DNA from: Stephanodiscus triporus
Taxonomy: Eukaryota; Bacillariophyta; Thalassiosirophyceae; Thalassiosirales; Thalassiosiraceae
Direction: 5' to 3'
Length of the DNA: 22,527 nucleotides
Assembly (NCBI GenBank): GCA_036939755.1
Contig: JALLAZ010000120.1
Location: 1-22,527 of the forward strand
The position numbers and the translations under genes are program-made. A model generated the notes under the pieces. That model did not search any database and was not told where the DNA came from. It saw only the letters and a list, made by a program, of their open reading frames with translations. Shown here in pieces: positions 1 to 9,297 of this stretch (positions within the stretch are counted from its first letter, which is position 1; every line of letters begins with the position of its first letter).

Positions 1-137
1 GTACTGGTTGCTCAATGTATGCAATTGAGGCAGCCTGCGTTCTGATTGACGAGGGCTGAGTAGACTTGGCAAAGACATGCACCCATGACAGAGGGTGAAG
101 AGACCAAGGAGACCATTCATCACAAATGCCAGAATCA

Positions 138-659
138 TCAACAGTGACCGGACAAAGGCAAAAGGCAACCAAGGCAGCTATCAACATCATTACAATGATG
201 AGAGAAAACACTCTCATTTGCTTTGACAGGACAACAGTTGGGATTGTTGGCATTGGTAGGAATGATCAAATCACTATGGTGGCCTTGGGATGATAGTTTG
301 AATAAACAGGGGATCTCAAGTTTTGAACAACATTGGCATTGTGACGGAGAATTGGCGTCGAATATGCATTTTTGGTGACTTCGAGTGCAATGAATGCAAT
401 TGCGCTGAAACAAGGACACATTGGTTGTCTAGGGAGATGCATGCCAAGTAATGAAAGTGGGTGGGGATAGACACTGCAGGCTGTTAACGATGCAGTGATA
501 ACATGACCCTTTTGTGTGAGGATGCGCCTTACACTTCAGTTGTTTATCATGGCAATTGGTGCAATGAATGGGGAGGGGACTGCCGCCCATCACCAAAACA
601 GTGAGAAGGGGAGTTATGACGACCATTGGATTTGTGGAAGAGGGTGCCAAAATAGTCAT
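138..659 (-). pseudogene. Broken ORF with two tandem Zn2Cys6-like clusters
   Basis: Two minus-strand ORFs (659-429 and 419-138) lie in the same frame and are separated only by a TAG at 429-431 and three codons. Each contains six cysteines with identical spacing, C-X2-C-X6-C-X9-C-X2-C-X6-C: at 563-471 in the first and 398-306 in the second. This fits the fungal-type Zn(II)2Cys6 binuclear cluster pattern, in which six cysteines bind two zinc ions, usually for DNA binding. The second ORF begins with GTG, so it has no start of its own. The frame is closed upstream by a TAA at 678-680. No activation domain or other domain is visible. It may be a mobile-element protein, a host gene decayed by one nonsense mutation, or a gene whose intron spans the TAG; no convincing splice pair was found. 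Real cysteine pattern: fairly sure; function: unknown. Confidence 0.45.
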
Positions 660-711
660 TGGATTTGCAGGGGCAAATTAGTAAAATTAACAACTAAGTA
701 TCGCGTTTTCA

Positions 712-1050
712 AATAAATTGGCTCTAATGCAATTTTAATTTGACAACATACTGACCAATGAAATTAATCCATACAATTTATTATATCCAATTAAAATAAA
801 ATTGCATACTTGTTGTTTTATTTTATAACAATACAATAAATTCTGCCCAGAACCAATTACATTATAGAACAATATTTACTTCATCAAAGAAATACGTATT
901 GAATTACTCAATCATTGTATGGTTGAACATAATTGTTAAGTAATCATGTTAGATACAACTAATTGGTGATAAACAAATAATATGTATCAAATAAAAATTA
1001 AATAATGTTATTGATACAAAAAATTGTATCTTTAGATAAAAAAATTGCGC
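712..1050. other. Very AT-rich intergenic tract
   Basis: Counting bases by hand over 721-1020 gives 67 G+C in 300, about 22% GC, far below the gene-dense right part of the window. It is rich in TGTATC/GATACA words and holds no plausible ORF. It separates the Zn2Cys6-like ORF from the retroelement remnant. It could be an element flank or simply decayed DNA. Low-GC sequence serves as centromere DNA in the diatom Phaeodactylum, but this tract is short for that. Confidence 0.6.
1013..1030. repeat. Perfect 7-bp inverted repeat
   Basis: GATACAA and TTGTATC face each other around an AAAA spacer at the right end of the AT-rich tract, just left of the first recognisable retroelement coding sequence. 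Related GATACA/TGTATC words occur at about 951 and 983. It may be part of the element's non-coding end, but no matching copy was found on the right side. Confidence 0.4.
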
Positions 1051-1250
1051 CGATGTCAAAAATTGGGTTTACAGCGGTCACAGACGCCCTCTCCCGGGTC
1101 GACGACTGCTCTGAGGATGAACTCACCAACATTCTCTGCTCACATTGCCCCTCTCAGGTTCCTCCACATTTTGAGATAGTTCTGCTTCCCAATGAAATAA
1201 TTTCATGGCTGACCTTGCTGCTGCTTCAGTTGCCGCAGAAGGAGGTACAC
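1050..1250 (+). pseudogene. RNase H tail of retroelement polyprotein (fragment)
   Basis: In the frame of 1005-1532, residues from about position 1065 read VTDALSR and then an acidic stretch, CPSQVPPHFE and LPNEIISWL. VADALSR-type sequences mark the C-terminal end of the RNase H domain in Ty3/gypsy-like and DIRS-like polyproteins. Only this C-terminal part remains; the upstream sequence is the AT-rich tract and contains no reverse transcriptase. The frame stays open beyond 1250 only because it overlaps the recombinase ORF that starts at 1205 in another frame. This overlap matches the usual layout of YR elements. Confidence 0.6.
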
Positions 1251-2306
1251 ACGAGAACGACACTCGGGCATGGACCCGCTACACCCAATATTGCGACAGC
1301 ATCAGTCTCAATGGTAACTATTTCCTTGACGGAATTCCCCGACAGCACAAACTCGCAGTCATGGGAGCTTTTGCCATGGCTATACACAAAGGGCAATTTT
1401 TGCAACAGTTTGATGCTCCCTTGGCTAAAAAGTCAGTCTCAAATACCGTTAATGCAGTGGTTGCGACCTTCAGAGGAAACGCCACGTTGGGTGACTTTTA
1501 CAGAGGCAATTAAGATCATACTCACAAAATGACCCAGAAGAAAAACAACAGAAAGCCTTACCGGTTTGTGTCTATTGCCTCCTACTTGCTTCCCCCTTCC
1601 CCCGCCACAGAATTATGATGATCAATCGCAGAACTTGCAGCTACCGCACACTTTTGGGCAATGTGATCATGCAAATATTCCAAAGTATCTCGAGCTGAAA
1701 AACATCAAACAAAGCAGCTTTGCCTCCACAACATTGTCTTCGTCAAAGATGGCAACATCGTTGACCACACACTGTGTTTCAATCACTTTTGAACAACAGA
1801 AAAACAACAGAAAATCTGACACTGTCACACAATGGAGAACGTCCGATTCCATCATGTGCCTGGTCGAACTTTGGGCATTGATTGTGTCGCAAAGCCTTTC
1901 TTTCAAAGGATCAAACAAAGACTCACCCGTCTCTCTTGCCCAACATAGAAACAGCACATCAGCATCACTTCCAACATGGTCGCAAACCTGCTAAAAGATG
2001 GCATAGTTGCAATTGGCAAGACAAAACTCGGAATTCATTGCTCAGAAGTTGGAACGCACTCAATATGATCCAGGGCTGCGATGGCAATCATGTCCTTGCA
2101 AGAGTTCCCATCTTCTCCATAATGATGATTGGTCATTGGTTGAGCCTCTCATTCCTGAAATACATCAAAAACAAGTGCAAGAATTCAGCTTTGGCATCTC
2201 CTTGAAGATGATTGAGGTCCAATCCTTCAAACACATCAACAACCCACTGACAACAAACACGACGGATTCAATTGTTGGCAACTTGTCTTTGTTGCTGATG
2301 GGATAA
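1205..2306 (+). pseudogene. Tyrosine recombinase of YR retroelement, frameshifted
   Basis: The ATG at 1205 opens a 102-residue ORF with RAWTRYTQYC, FLDGIPR and AVMGAFAMAIHKGQF, the N-terminal core-binding fold of diatom YR recombinases, ending at a TAA at 1511. The protein can be followed through frame changes: NDPEEKQQKALP (about 1528), a segment with FVKDGNIVDHTL (about 1735), VSITFEQQKNNRKSDTVTQ (about 1780), VGTHSI followed by TGA (about 2050), IMMIGHW with FLKYI (about 2120-2165) and KQVQEFSFGIS (about 2170). Tyrosine recombinases need an R-H-R-Y set. Here the arginine after THSI is a TGA, the likely result of a CGA to TGA change, and the usual MIGRW reads MIGHW. The enzyme is therefore lost at both the reading-frame and active-site level. 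The nucleophile tyrosine seems retained in the KYI motif. Confidence 0.65.
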
Positions 2307-3046
2307 TTGATGGAGGAAGCATCATCGCCAAAGGACAGGGGCAGGGGTGGTACCAAATAAAATCTGGTCCAATCCCAACCTCATCATCTACAACCATTGA
2401 ACTATGTCGGCGGGGTGCAAATTATAGTGCACATCTTGTGCACCCCCCTTTTCAAATCATTTCATATTCATCTGGAGTCGTCTGCACAAGCGGGGAGGCG
2501 GCAATGCATATCTTGTGCACTCTCTTTTTTTGTGACAGGGGGAATTCTCTATTTGGGACTCTATTGGCAGAGGTTCACTCTGTCACCAACTCCAGACCTA
2601 CGCTTGTTCGTATGCCTCCACCCCAAGCCGCAGGCATCCGCATGAGCTAGTAGCATCAGGGAGGGACCCGTAAGCGCCCCCCCCCAAAATTAACACTTGA
2701 GAGCAATAAAGTTGGATTGCATAGGAATAGTAGTGAATGTTCACGAGTTTTTTTCTGCTAGACGGGAACAACCCTTCTGATGGTGATTTTGACATAGGAA
2801 TAGTAGAAAGATGTACGCAATGTTCTGGAATTCTGGGGTGTTGACATGGGAATGAATTGGGGTACCTATATGACATGGGGGTGAAATTAGAAACGACTGA
2901 AATAGCGGTATGTAAATCACAAAATTGAAACCAAAAGTGACAATTTACTGCCACACTTTGCCGTAGCCTAGTGTAGGCATAAGTTAGTGGCAGACCCAAA
3001 CATATATTATCTATTATTTATTCTAGAAAAGACAACTGTATTAACA
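2307..3046. other. Non-coding stretch, no gene seen
   Basis: No supported gene is visible. It contains short imperfect repeats: a GCA(C/T)ATCTTGTGCAC word near 2430 and again near 2505, and CATAGGAATAGTAG near 2719 and 2791, plus a run of C at about 2678-2687. The 133-residue minus-strand ORF at 2598-2999 lacks recognisable motifs and is probably chance. Confidence 0.5.
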
Positions 3047-3615
3047 CTAATTCACATATGTTGTGGCTGCTCGTCCTCTTTCTCCCCCCAAAATTCCTTT
3101 GATCAGCTCACCACCTATCATAGTATCCACGCAATCATCAAGGCCGAGCTCAGCCAGCATCATTGAGGTCAAATCCTCAATCTCCTTGTCAGTAGTGATC
3201 CTCGGCAGACATAGTTTGGCACTGACTCTAATGGCTTCCCTGGGAGTTGCAGTGAGCGATAGCGAATCATCTTGCACAACAAAAGCAATATGCTTTCTCA
3301 CTTGAATATCAGTTGGATCAACCTGAAATTCATTCCTACGTATGTCAGAATTGACAGTGGCGGTTGTGTTGCTTTGACTCCAGCCAGCCATAATATTAAG
3401 TAGCGATGTCTTTCCTGCTCTGCTGGGACCCATGATTGCGGCTGTGTATGCGACACAGGGTGAGATAATCATCTTACTGCCACAAAAATGGTAACAATTA
3501 AAACTAGTTTAACTTACTGATCTCTCCGGGAAGGGCCTCACCCCAGACTCCGTTGAGAAGTTTTTTTGCTCCTTTCTTGTTGTTCTTTGAGATTGGGGGG
3601 AGAATACAGCATGTG
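3047..3615 (-). pseudogene. Truncated ABCG-type ATP-binding cassette
   Basis: Read on the minus strand, an exon-like segment 3615-3518 encodes KKLLNGVWGEALPGEI. A GT-AG interval at 3517-3442 (donor gtaagt) joins it in phase to 3441-3047. The joined product reads GEITAIMGPSRAGKTSLLN, a Walker A region of the ABCG/WHITE family in which the usual GPSGAGKT has arginine in place of the third-position glycine. A Q-loop (FVVQDD) and a degenerate signature (LGGERGR) follow. The frame then hits a stop at 3047-3049, eight codons after the signature, and no Walker B or membrane domain was found further along the minus strand down to 2300. An acceptor (tttttctcag, ending 3616) suggests more exons once lay upstream. 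ABCG half- and full-transporters export lipids or xenobiotics. This copy lacks the rest of the cassette and all membrane helices, so it is best read as a gene remnant. Confidence 0.6.
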
Positions 3616-3619
3616 CTGA

Positions 3620-5270
3620 GAAAAACAAACATGACTTGCATCTAGAAACTGTCATGGCAGTTTGTTACTCCTTTGGGGATTGAGTGAAGTACTGGATCCT
3701 GAAACTCACTAACACTAAGGTCATGCTGATATTGTGCCCCCTCTCGAGGTGCAAATGAATTCCTGTGCTCTTCCGTTGTCAAAGCATGACATGGCGAGCC
3801 ATTGGATCGCATGCCTCATCACGATGGATGGTACGCCGTGGGTTTTGACATTGCTTCAACATTGCTTTGTGCCACAATGACAGCAGAGCTACTAGCAACT
3901 AACTGCATCAGTGTTCCTTTCACAAACCTCAGAAATTCATTGTATCCACCAGCAGTGCCGGGCTTGCTTGCCTCATCACATCCCGTGCCATTTCTTGTGG
4001 TCATGATGAGAACTTATTATTTTCATAAAAAATCCATCATTCTTCTATCGACTTGCCCTGCTCAAGCCTCTCAACCATGATCACGCATTGACAGAGACTT
4101 GGTGACTTGGTATTTTCTGGCATACTGTACATTTTTTCAATATTCCATCGAGAGACATCTAGCTTAGGAAGCAATGTTGAGGCGCAGTCATTATTTTAAG
4201 GTCTGACTTGTTTTGTTGCCACTTCTCATATCAAGACATTTTGGAATTTGATCCTTTTGAGTGCACCAAATGAAACATCTGATCAAGGAGTATCCAGGAA
4301 AACAACTCCATCTTCTTAAATCCAAAAATTGATGAAGTTATGGGAAGTTGTAGTCAGTTGTGGGATTCCACCTTGGGTAGTGGCTGGCCATTTTAAGGGA
4401 ATGCTAGTTTTGCCTAGCAAAAAAATCATTTAAGTGCCTCGTAGTAAGACTTGACAATTTACCCCTATAAGGGTTCTGGCGGGAATGAAAAACTCCCACC
4501 CCATAGGTTTTCTACGTGGGAATAGTATGGAAATCCAATAGTAAAACTACAAAACACAACCCACAAACATCATCACCATGCCATTTCCGTTTCCACCTCC
4601 AGCAGCATGAATTTAATTGATCGCCTATTCTAACAAAAGGGCAATGTGGACAAGGGGTTGGTAGAGAGCACGGTTGTGCAGTTGTAATAAAAAAGGTAAA
4701 ATAACAGAGTAATTAAATTAATTCTACAGCTACTCTGTTTTTTTCCTAATCGCTTGCCCACCTCAACAATAGTGGGCGAAACGGCATCCATGTTTGTCAT
4801 CAAGCCATAAAAAGATGCAAATAGACTATTGACATACTAATAAACAATATTAATACTTGGCGTTAATTTATTCTGACCATAACATGATTGTTAGGGTGCA
4901 ATTTGTGCTAAAAAAATGAGGATGACACAAAAATGCGCGCTGATTGCTGGCCATTTCGATGGCCATGCGGGGGTGGTGGTACTATGCTGGGCACATCACC
5001 CAATGGAGCACATCCGGGGCTTCATCAGAAGCCACTGGATGCCGCCATTGAGTGAGTGCCTGTGTTGTATTGCCCCGACAGCCACCATGGTATTGATGGT
5101 GGTGAAAAACAAAAAAATGCTAACAAAACACAACTTTTAGCTTGCTACTTATGGAACAATCAGCCGCTAACTGAAAGTGAGAATTTTGTATCTAACTCAA
5201 AACGGACCCTCTACTCAGCTCATCAATGTGTCAAGCTTTGTTTAAAGGTGAAATAGCATAATTAAAGCGG
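3620..5270. other. Gene-poor stretch, nothing recognised
   Basis: Only short chance-length ORFs occur here (for example plus strand 3802-4080 and 4916-5140), with no family motif I recognise. Base composition is moderately AT-rich, with A and T homopolymer runs. No tRNA-like cloverleaf or clear mobile-element ends were found by eye. Confidence 0.45.
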
Positions 5271-5274
5271 AAGA

Positions 5275-5310
5275 GCTCAGCTAAATTTTGATGTCTTCAG
5301 CTAGCTGAGC
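5275..5310. repeat. 9-bp inverted repeat, possible small foldback
   Basis: GCTCAGCTA (5275-5283) is matched perfectly by TAGCTGAGC (5302-5310) across 18 bases. AGCTC/GAGCT words recur nearby at about 5216, 5345 and 5419, so this small area is locally enriched in the motif. It might be the core of a decayed miniature element, but no target-site duplication could be assigned. Confidence 0.35.
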
Positions 5311-5359
5311 GAATGGATATTCGAATAGTTATTTATCGCCAACAGAGCTAAAAAAAACT

Positions 5360-5377
5360 GGGCGCATATCTGCGCCC
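5360..5377. repeat. GC-rich perfect hairpin
   Basis: GGGCGC and GCGCCC are separated by ATATCT and preceded by a run of eight A. The GC-rich stem stands out in an AT-rich surrounding. It has no gene next to it whose transcript it would end, so a terminator role is not supported. Confidence 0.35.
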
Positions 5378-5689
5378 GTAGGGGTAAAGCTGTTGTTGCT
5401 ATTTTTTGGGCTAAATAGTAGCTCAAATCGCTCCTATTGATCTTGCCATTCCAACAGTGTGTCACACATTTATTTGGCTCATAATGGTGCCATCACCACA
5501 GTGGCACCCAATCCAATTGCCAATACCTCATGTAAAGGTCATATGCAATGTTGCCTGCACTTAGTTTGGGCAGATTCCTGTGGGGGGTGTGAGGCTATTA
5601 ACGTGCTTTTTTGTCTATTTTATGTTAGTGCACAGCACGGCATTTCATCTGCTGCCACTTTTAGTTGATTGTTGTTGGAGTCCTCACAA

Positions 5690-6075
5690 CTGCCATCATC
5701 ATCATGCAACCACTGTCACTGTCATCATCATCTTCTTCATTGCCTTCTTTGTGGTCATATCACTGTTGCCATCACCGCCAACATTTCCGCCACCATCATT
5801 GTCGTCATTGTTACCTCTGTTACCATCACCGTTGTTGTCGACACTGCTGCCATCACTGCCACCACAATAAATGACACCGCCTTTGCCGCGACTTCCATTG
5901 CTGTCACTGCCAAGTCGCCGCTGCTGCTGCTGTGGCTGTTGCCACCACCACAATGCAGCCACCGCAATCACTGTCATCGTTGTTGCCACCTCCACCATCA
6001 ACACTGCCACCGTAGCCACTGTTGCCACAGCCACCGTCATCGCTGCTGCCATCATTGCCGCTGCCATCTCTGTGT
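5690..6075. repeat. Degenerate triplet-repeat tract
   Basis: About 390 bases are built mainly of CAT, CAC, GCC, GCT, ACT and GTT triplets in an imperfect array, with C very often at the same phase. Several frames on both strands remain open across most of it, giving translations made almost only of Ala, Thr, Val, His and Ile on the plus strand and Gly, Ser, Asp, Asn, Val and Ala on the minus strand. That pattern comes from the repeat and not from selection on a protein. It is best read as an old, mutated trinucleotide microsatellite. Confidence 0.6.
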
Positions 6076-6706
6076 TTATCCCCTACCATGTTGATTGTTG
6101 TGTGCTGATTATATTCTGTAAAATGCCGGGAGGTGGTTGATACCACCCTCTGACTGCAATTCTAGTGAGCGACACAAAGTGAACGATGGCGCCTCTGAAT
6201 AGGTCTTTAGCGGCATCACACTGCATTTTCAGGTTGAATATGTGCAGTTGTGATGAAAATGGGGCCGGCGGGGGAGGGTATGGATATCATCATGGTCAAA
6301 CTCATGGGGTGCTGTGAGAGTTTTTAGTCCGGCTCTTGCAAGTCCCATGGGCATGGAATAACCAGCTTATGCCGAAAAAAAATCCATCCTCCATTCCATC
6401 TTGCGCAAAGCAAATAACCTAACATTTTGCTCAAATACCCCCCCAAAAAGAGGGGCATTTGAGGTGTGATAGGAGGAGTATCTTTTTTCATACCAATCCA
6501 CGGAGTGGGAACTCGTAAAAAAAATCCATCTTGATGGAATAACGAAATTTTCACAGCTATGTTGTGTGTATGTTGGGACATTTAGAAAAGATCAAGAAAA
6601 AATATTGTAAGTGTTAGGCTTCCCGATTCCATTGGTTGGATTTAACCCAACTCTGAGTGGACAGCCACTTAAGAAGTATCGTACATCTGAATTGCATGTC
6701 GAGATT
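6076..6706. other. Non-coding stretch downstream of lepA
   Basis: No supported gene lies here. AAAAAAATCCATC occurs at about 6377 and again at about 6520, and a C run followed by an A run lies near 6440. The right end must include the 3' untranslated region of the lepA gene, whose stop is at 6707-6709. The 85-residue minus-strand ORF 6324-6581 shows no motif I recognise. Confidence 0.45.
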
Positions 6707-9232
6707 CTATTCTTTACCAGCACTCTTGTCTAACTTAATCACAGCCATGAATGCCTCCTGCGGCACATTGACTTTCCCCATCGCCTTCATTCTCTTCTTC
6801 CCCTTCGCCTGCTTCTGCAACAGCTTCTTCTTCCGGGAAATATCACCCCCGTAACACTTGGCCAAAACGTCCTTTCTCATGGGGGATATCACCGCACTTG
6901 CAATCACCTTCACCCCAATGCAGGCCTGAATTGGCACCTTGAACATTTGGCGCGGGATCAGCTCCTTCAGGCTGGCCACGAGACGTCTGCCCACCATTTG
7001 CGCCGCGTCTACGTGCACTATGGTTGCCAGGGGAGGGGCGTCCTCATAGTTGATTTTCACGTCGAGTCGGACGAGATTTCCCGGGCGATATTCGATGACT
7101 TTGTATTCCATGGATGCGTATCCCTGAGTCCTGGATTTCAATTGATCAAAGAAATCCGTGATCACCTCGGCAAGTGGGATTTCATACACGATGGTGGACC
7201 TCGTCGGAGTCAGATACTTGATATCCAGGAGGATGCCCCTCCTTTCCTGCCCTAGTTCTATTATTTGGCCGTTATAATCGCTTGGTGTGAGAATTTCAAC
7301 CTTCACGTATGGCTCCATCACCTAGCGAGAATAAGGGGGAATAAGGGACTATGTAAGATCTTCCTCGACGCGAAGGTCATTTTAATTGAAAAAACGTACC
7401 CTCATGTCTCGTAATATTTCGGGCATTTTCGAAGGGGTGTCGACGATTTCGACGATCTTTTTATCGCCGTCCCCCTTCTCGACCCTGTAAACCACGGTGG
7501 GCGCCGTGACGATCAGATCCAAATCGTACTCCCGCTCCAACCGTTCGCGAACGACGTCCATGTGTAGAAGGCCCAGGAAGCCGCATCGGAATCCGAATCC
7601 CATGGCGCCCGACGTCTCTGGCTCGTAGGTGATGGCAGCGTCATTCAGGCGCATCTTGCCGAGGGCGTCGCGAAGATTCTCGTACTGGTCCGCGTCGACG
7701 GGGAATACGCCACAGAATACCATCGGAACCGACTCGCTGTATCCGGGCAGCGGCGGGATGGGCTCCCTCACGTCGCCGTCGCCGAGCGACTTCGCCGCAG
7801 CCCTATACTCGCTCGACAGGACGATGGTGTCCCCCACCCGCGCGTCCAGCACGTCACGTATGGACGCGCAGAGGTAACCAACCTCCCCCGCCCGCAGCCG
7901 ATCCACGGCGACCTGATTCGGCTGCATGATCCCCACCTCCGTCACATCATGCTCGGCCCTGGACGCCAGAAACCTCACCCTGTCCCCCCTCCTGACAGAG
8001 CCATCCACGACGCGCATAAACACGATGACGCCGCGGTAGGGGTCGTAGAGGGAGTCGAAGATGAGCGCCCGGAACGGTCCGCCGGTGTCCGGCTTCGGAG
8101 GGGGGACGTACTTCACGATGGATTCCAGGATGTCGTCGATGCCGAGGCCGCTCTTGGCGGAGGCGCGCACTGTTGGGGATCGGGGTGGACGGATGAAAGT
8201 CGTCAATATGCACGCCAAAAACATCGGAAAACGGTCGAAGGAGGATGGCACGGAATTGATATATAGGGAAAAGGGACAGGTCGATGCCCCTCGACTCACC
8301 GATATTCGAACAATCCAATCCGATCGTCTCCTTGATCTCCTCCGTGACGCGATCGGGATCAGCGGCGGGCAGATCGATCTTGTTCAATATCGGTATGATT
8401 TCCAGATCGTTCTCCAATGCCAGGTAAACGTTCGCCAGCGTCTGGGGGGGGGGGGATGCGCGCGAAAGACGATCGAGAAAAAATAAGGAGGAAGGGCGGA
8501 CGATCGATATGGGCATTATTTCCCCGCCGAGGAAGGGCTGGACGAGATCGATTTTTTTCGGGGGAGGAGGGCGGCGCCCATCATCCGTAGATTCGTCGAG
8601 TTTCGGGTCCGGACCGACCCCGACGTCGATTGTAAATCCCCATTCCCTTCCCCCCCCGCGCATGCCTCCCATCCCCCCCCCCTCCCCCCTCGATCGAACT
8701 CACCTGCGCCTCGATGCCCTGACTCGCGTCCACCACCAACAGCGCCCCCTCGCACGCCGCCAGGCTCCTGCTGACCTCGTACGTGAAATCCACGTGTCCA
8801 GGGGTGTCTATCAGGTTCAGGACGTAAATGAGCCCGTCGACTTTGCTCCTGTGCAACACCCTCGCGGCCTGCAATTTGATGGTGATCCCCCTCTCCCTCT
8901 CGAGGTCCATGTTGTCAAGGAGCTGGTTCGTCATGTCCCTCGACGCGACCGTCGACGTCGATTCTAGCAATCGATCGGCGAGCGTCGACTTGCCGTGGTC
9001 GATGTGCGCGATTATTGAGAAGTTGCGTATCCTAGACGAGGAGAATCCGAGGGGACCGAGGGCGGCGTCCTGATTCGAGACGAGGTCGGCGGACGACGAC
9101 GACGACGACGACGACGACTTGTTGTCGGTCGTGGAATGGAGTCGGAAGGACGGCGGCGAGGACCGGCGCGTAGAGGAGGAGGAGGAAGCGGCGATCCTCG
9201 GCGAGAACGCGTCGACGACGGACGGGGATATG

Positions 9233-9272
<40 letters not shown>

Positions 9273-9297
9273 ACATCGTCAGCGAGACCGCCCTCAT
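6707..9297 (-). CDS. lepA: Plastid translation factor LepA/EF4 (4 exons)
   Basis: LepA (EF4) is a ribosome-dependent GTPase that back-translocates or remodels stalled ribosomes. By hand the exons are 9297-8704, 8441-8300, 8169-7400 and 7321-6707, with GT-AG introns of 262, 130 and 78 nt. Phases match throughout and give 706 residues, against about 600 in bacteria plus a presequence. GTPase motifs are AHIDHGKS (residues 97-104), DTPGH (164-168), NKID (218-221) and SAK (249-251). The C-terminal domain unique to LepA ends with the KKKLLQKQ and KKRM stretch. The N-terminus has a signal-peptide-like core made of 13 alanines, followed by VVDAFSP, an ASAF-type cleavage site, then a Ser-rich transit-peptide-like region, so the protein should enter the plastid stroma. 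It diverges from the psbM-like gene. The product is clear; start choice rests on the presequence. Confidence 0.93.
8442..8703 (-). other. lepA intron 1, G-rich
   Basis: This 262-nt intron has donor gtgagt and ends in a run of 12 C directly before its AG. On the transcribed RNA the first 60 bases hold G runs of 6, about 10, 3, 9 and 3, more than enough for a G-quadruplex next to the 5' splice site. The frame remains partly open inside it, giving misleading long ORFs on this strand (8672-7947), but the interruption of LepA homology defines it clearly as an intron. Confidence 0.8.
9233..9271 (-). repeat. (GGC)13 microsatellite coding polyalanine
   Basis: Thirteen perfect GCC units on the plus strand, GGC on the coding strand, are read as alanine codons (GCG, last one GCC) in the lepA presequence, residues 10-22. 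They form the whole hydrophobic core of the predicted signal peptide. Confidence 0.9.

Larger units (their letters stand above)
1050..2306 (+). mobile_element. Decayed DIRS/Ngaro-like tyrosine-recombinase retroelement
   Basis: The order of remnants on the plus strand is the end of a reverse transcriptase/RNase H polyprotein followed by an overlapping tyrosine recombinase ORF in another frame. This order defines YR retrotransposons (DIRS, Ngaro and relatives), which integrate by recombinase rather than DDE integrase. The RNase H tail carries the typical VTDALSR motif. The recombinase shows a SAM-like core-binding domain and a catalytic domain. At least five frame changes and two stop codons break the coding sequence, so the copy is dead. 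No terminal repeats were identified, the reverse transcriptase fingers and palm are absent, and both borders are uncertain. Confidence 0.7.

Noticed and set aside
2598..2999. 133-codon minus-strand ORF
   Set aside because: No recognisable domain, odd composition, and located in repeat-rich non-coding DNA; treated as chance.
5580..6146. Seven ORFs of 69-141 codons on both strands
   Set aside because: All arise from one degenerate triplet repeat that lacks stop codons; compositions are repeat-driven with no conserved motif.
7316..7321. GTG or ATG start for a separate 204-residue LepA C-terminal protein
   Set aside because: The sequence is exon 4 of lepA, preceded by a gctag acceptor in phase 0 with exon 3.
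7947..8672. 241-codon minus-strand ORF
   Set aside because: It reads through lepA intron 1 into exon 2 and then leaves the LepA frame; only the short LepA exon part is real.
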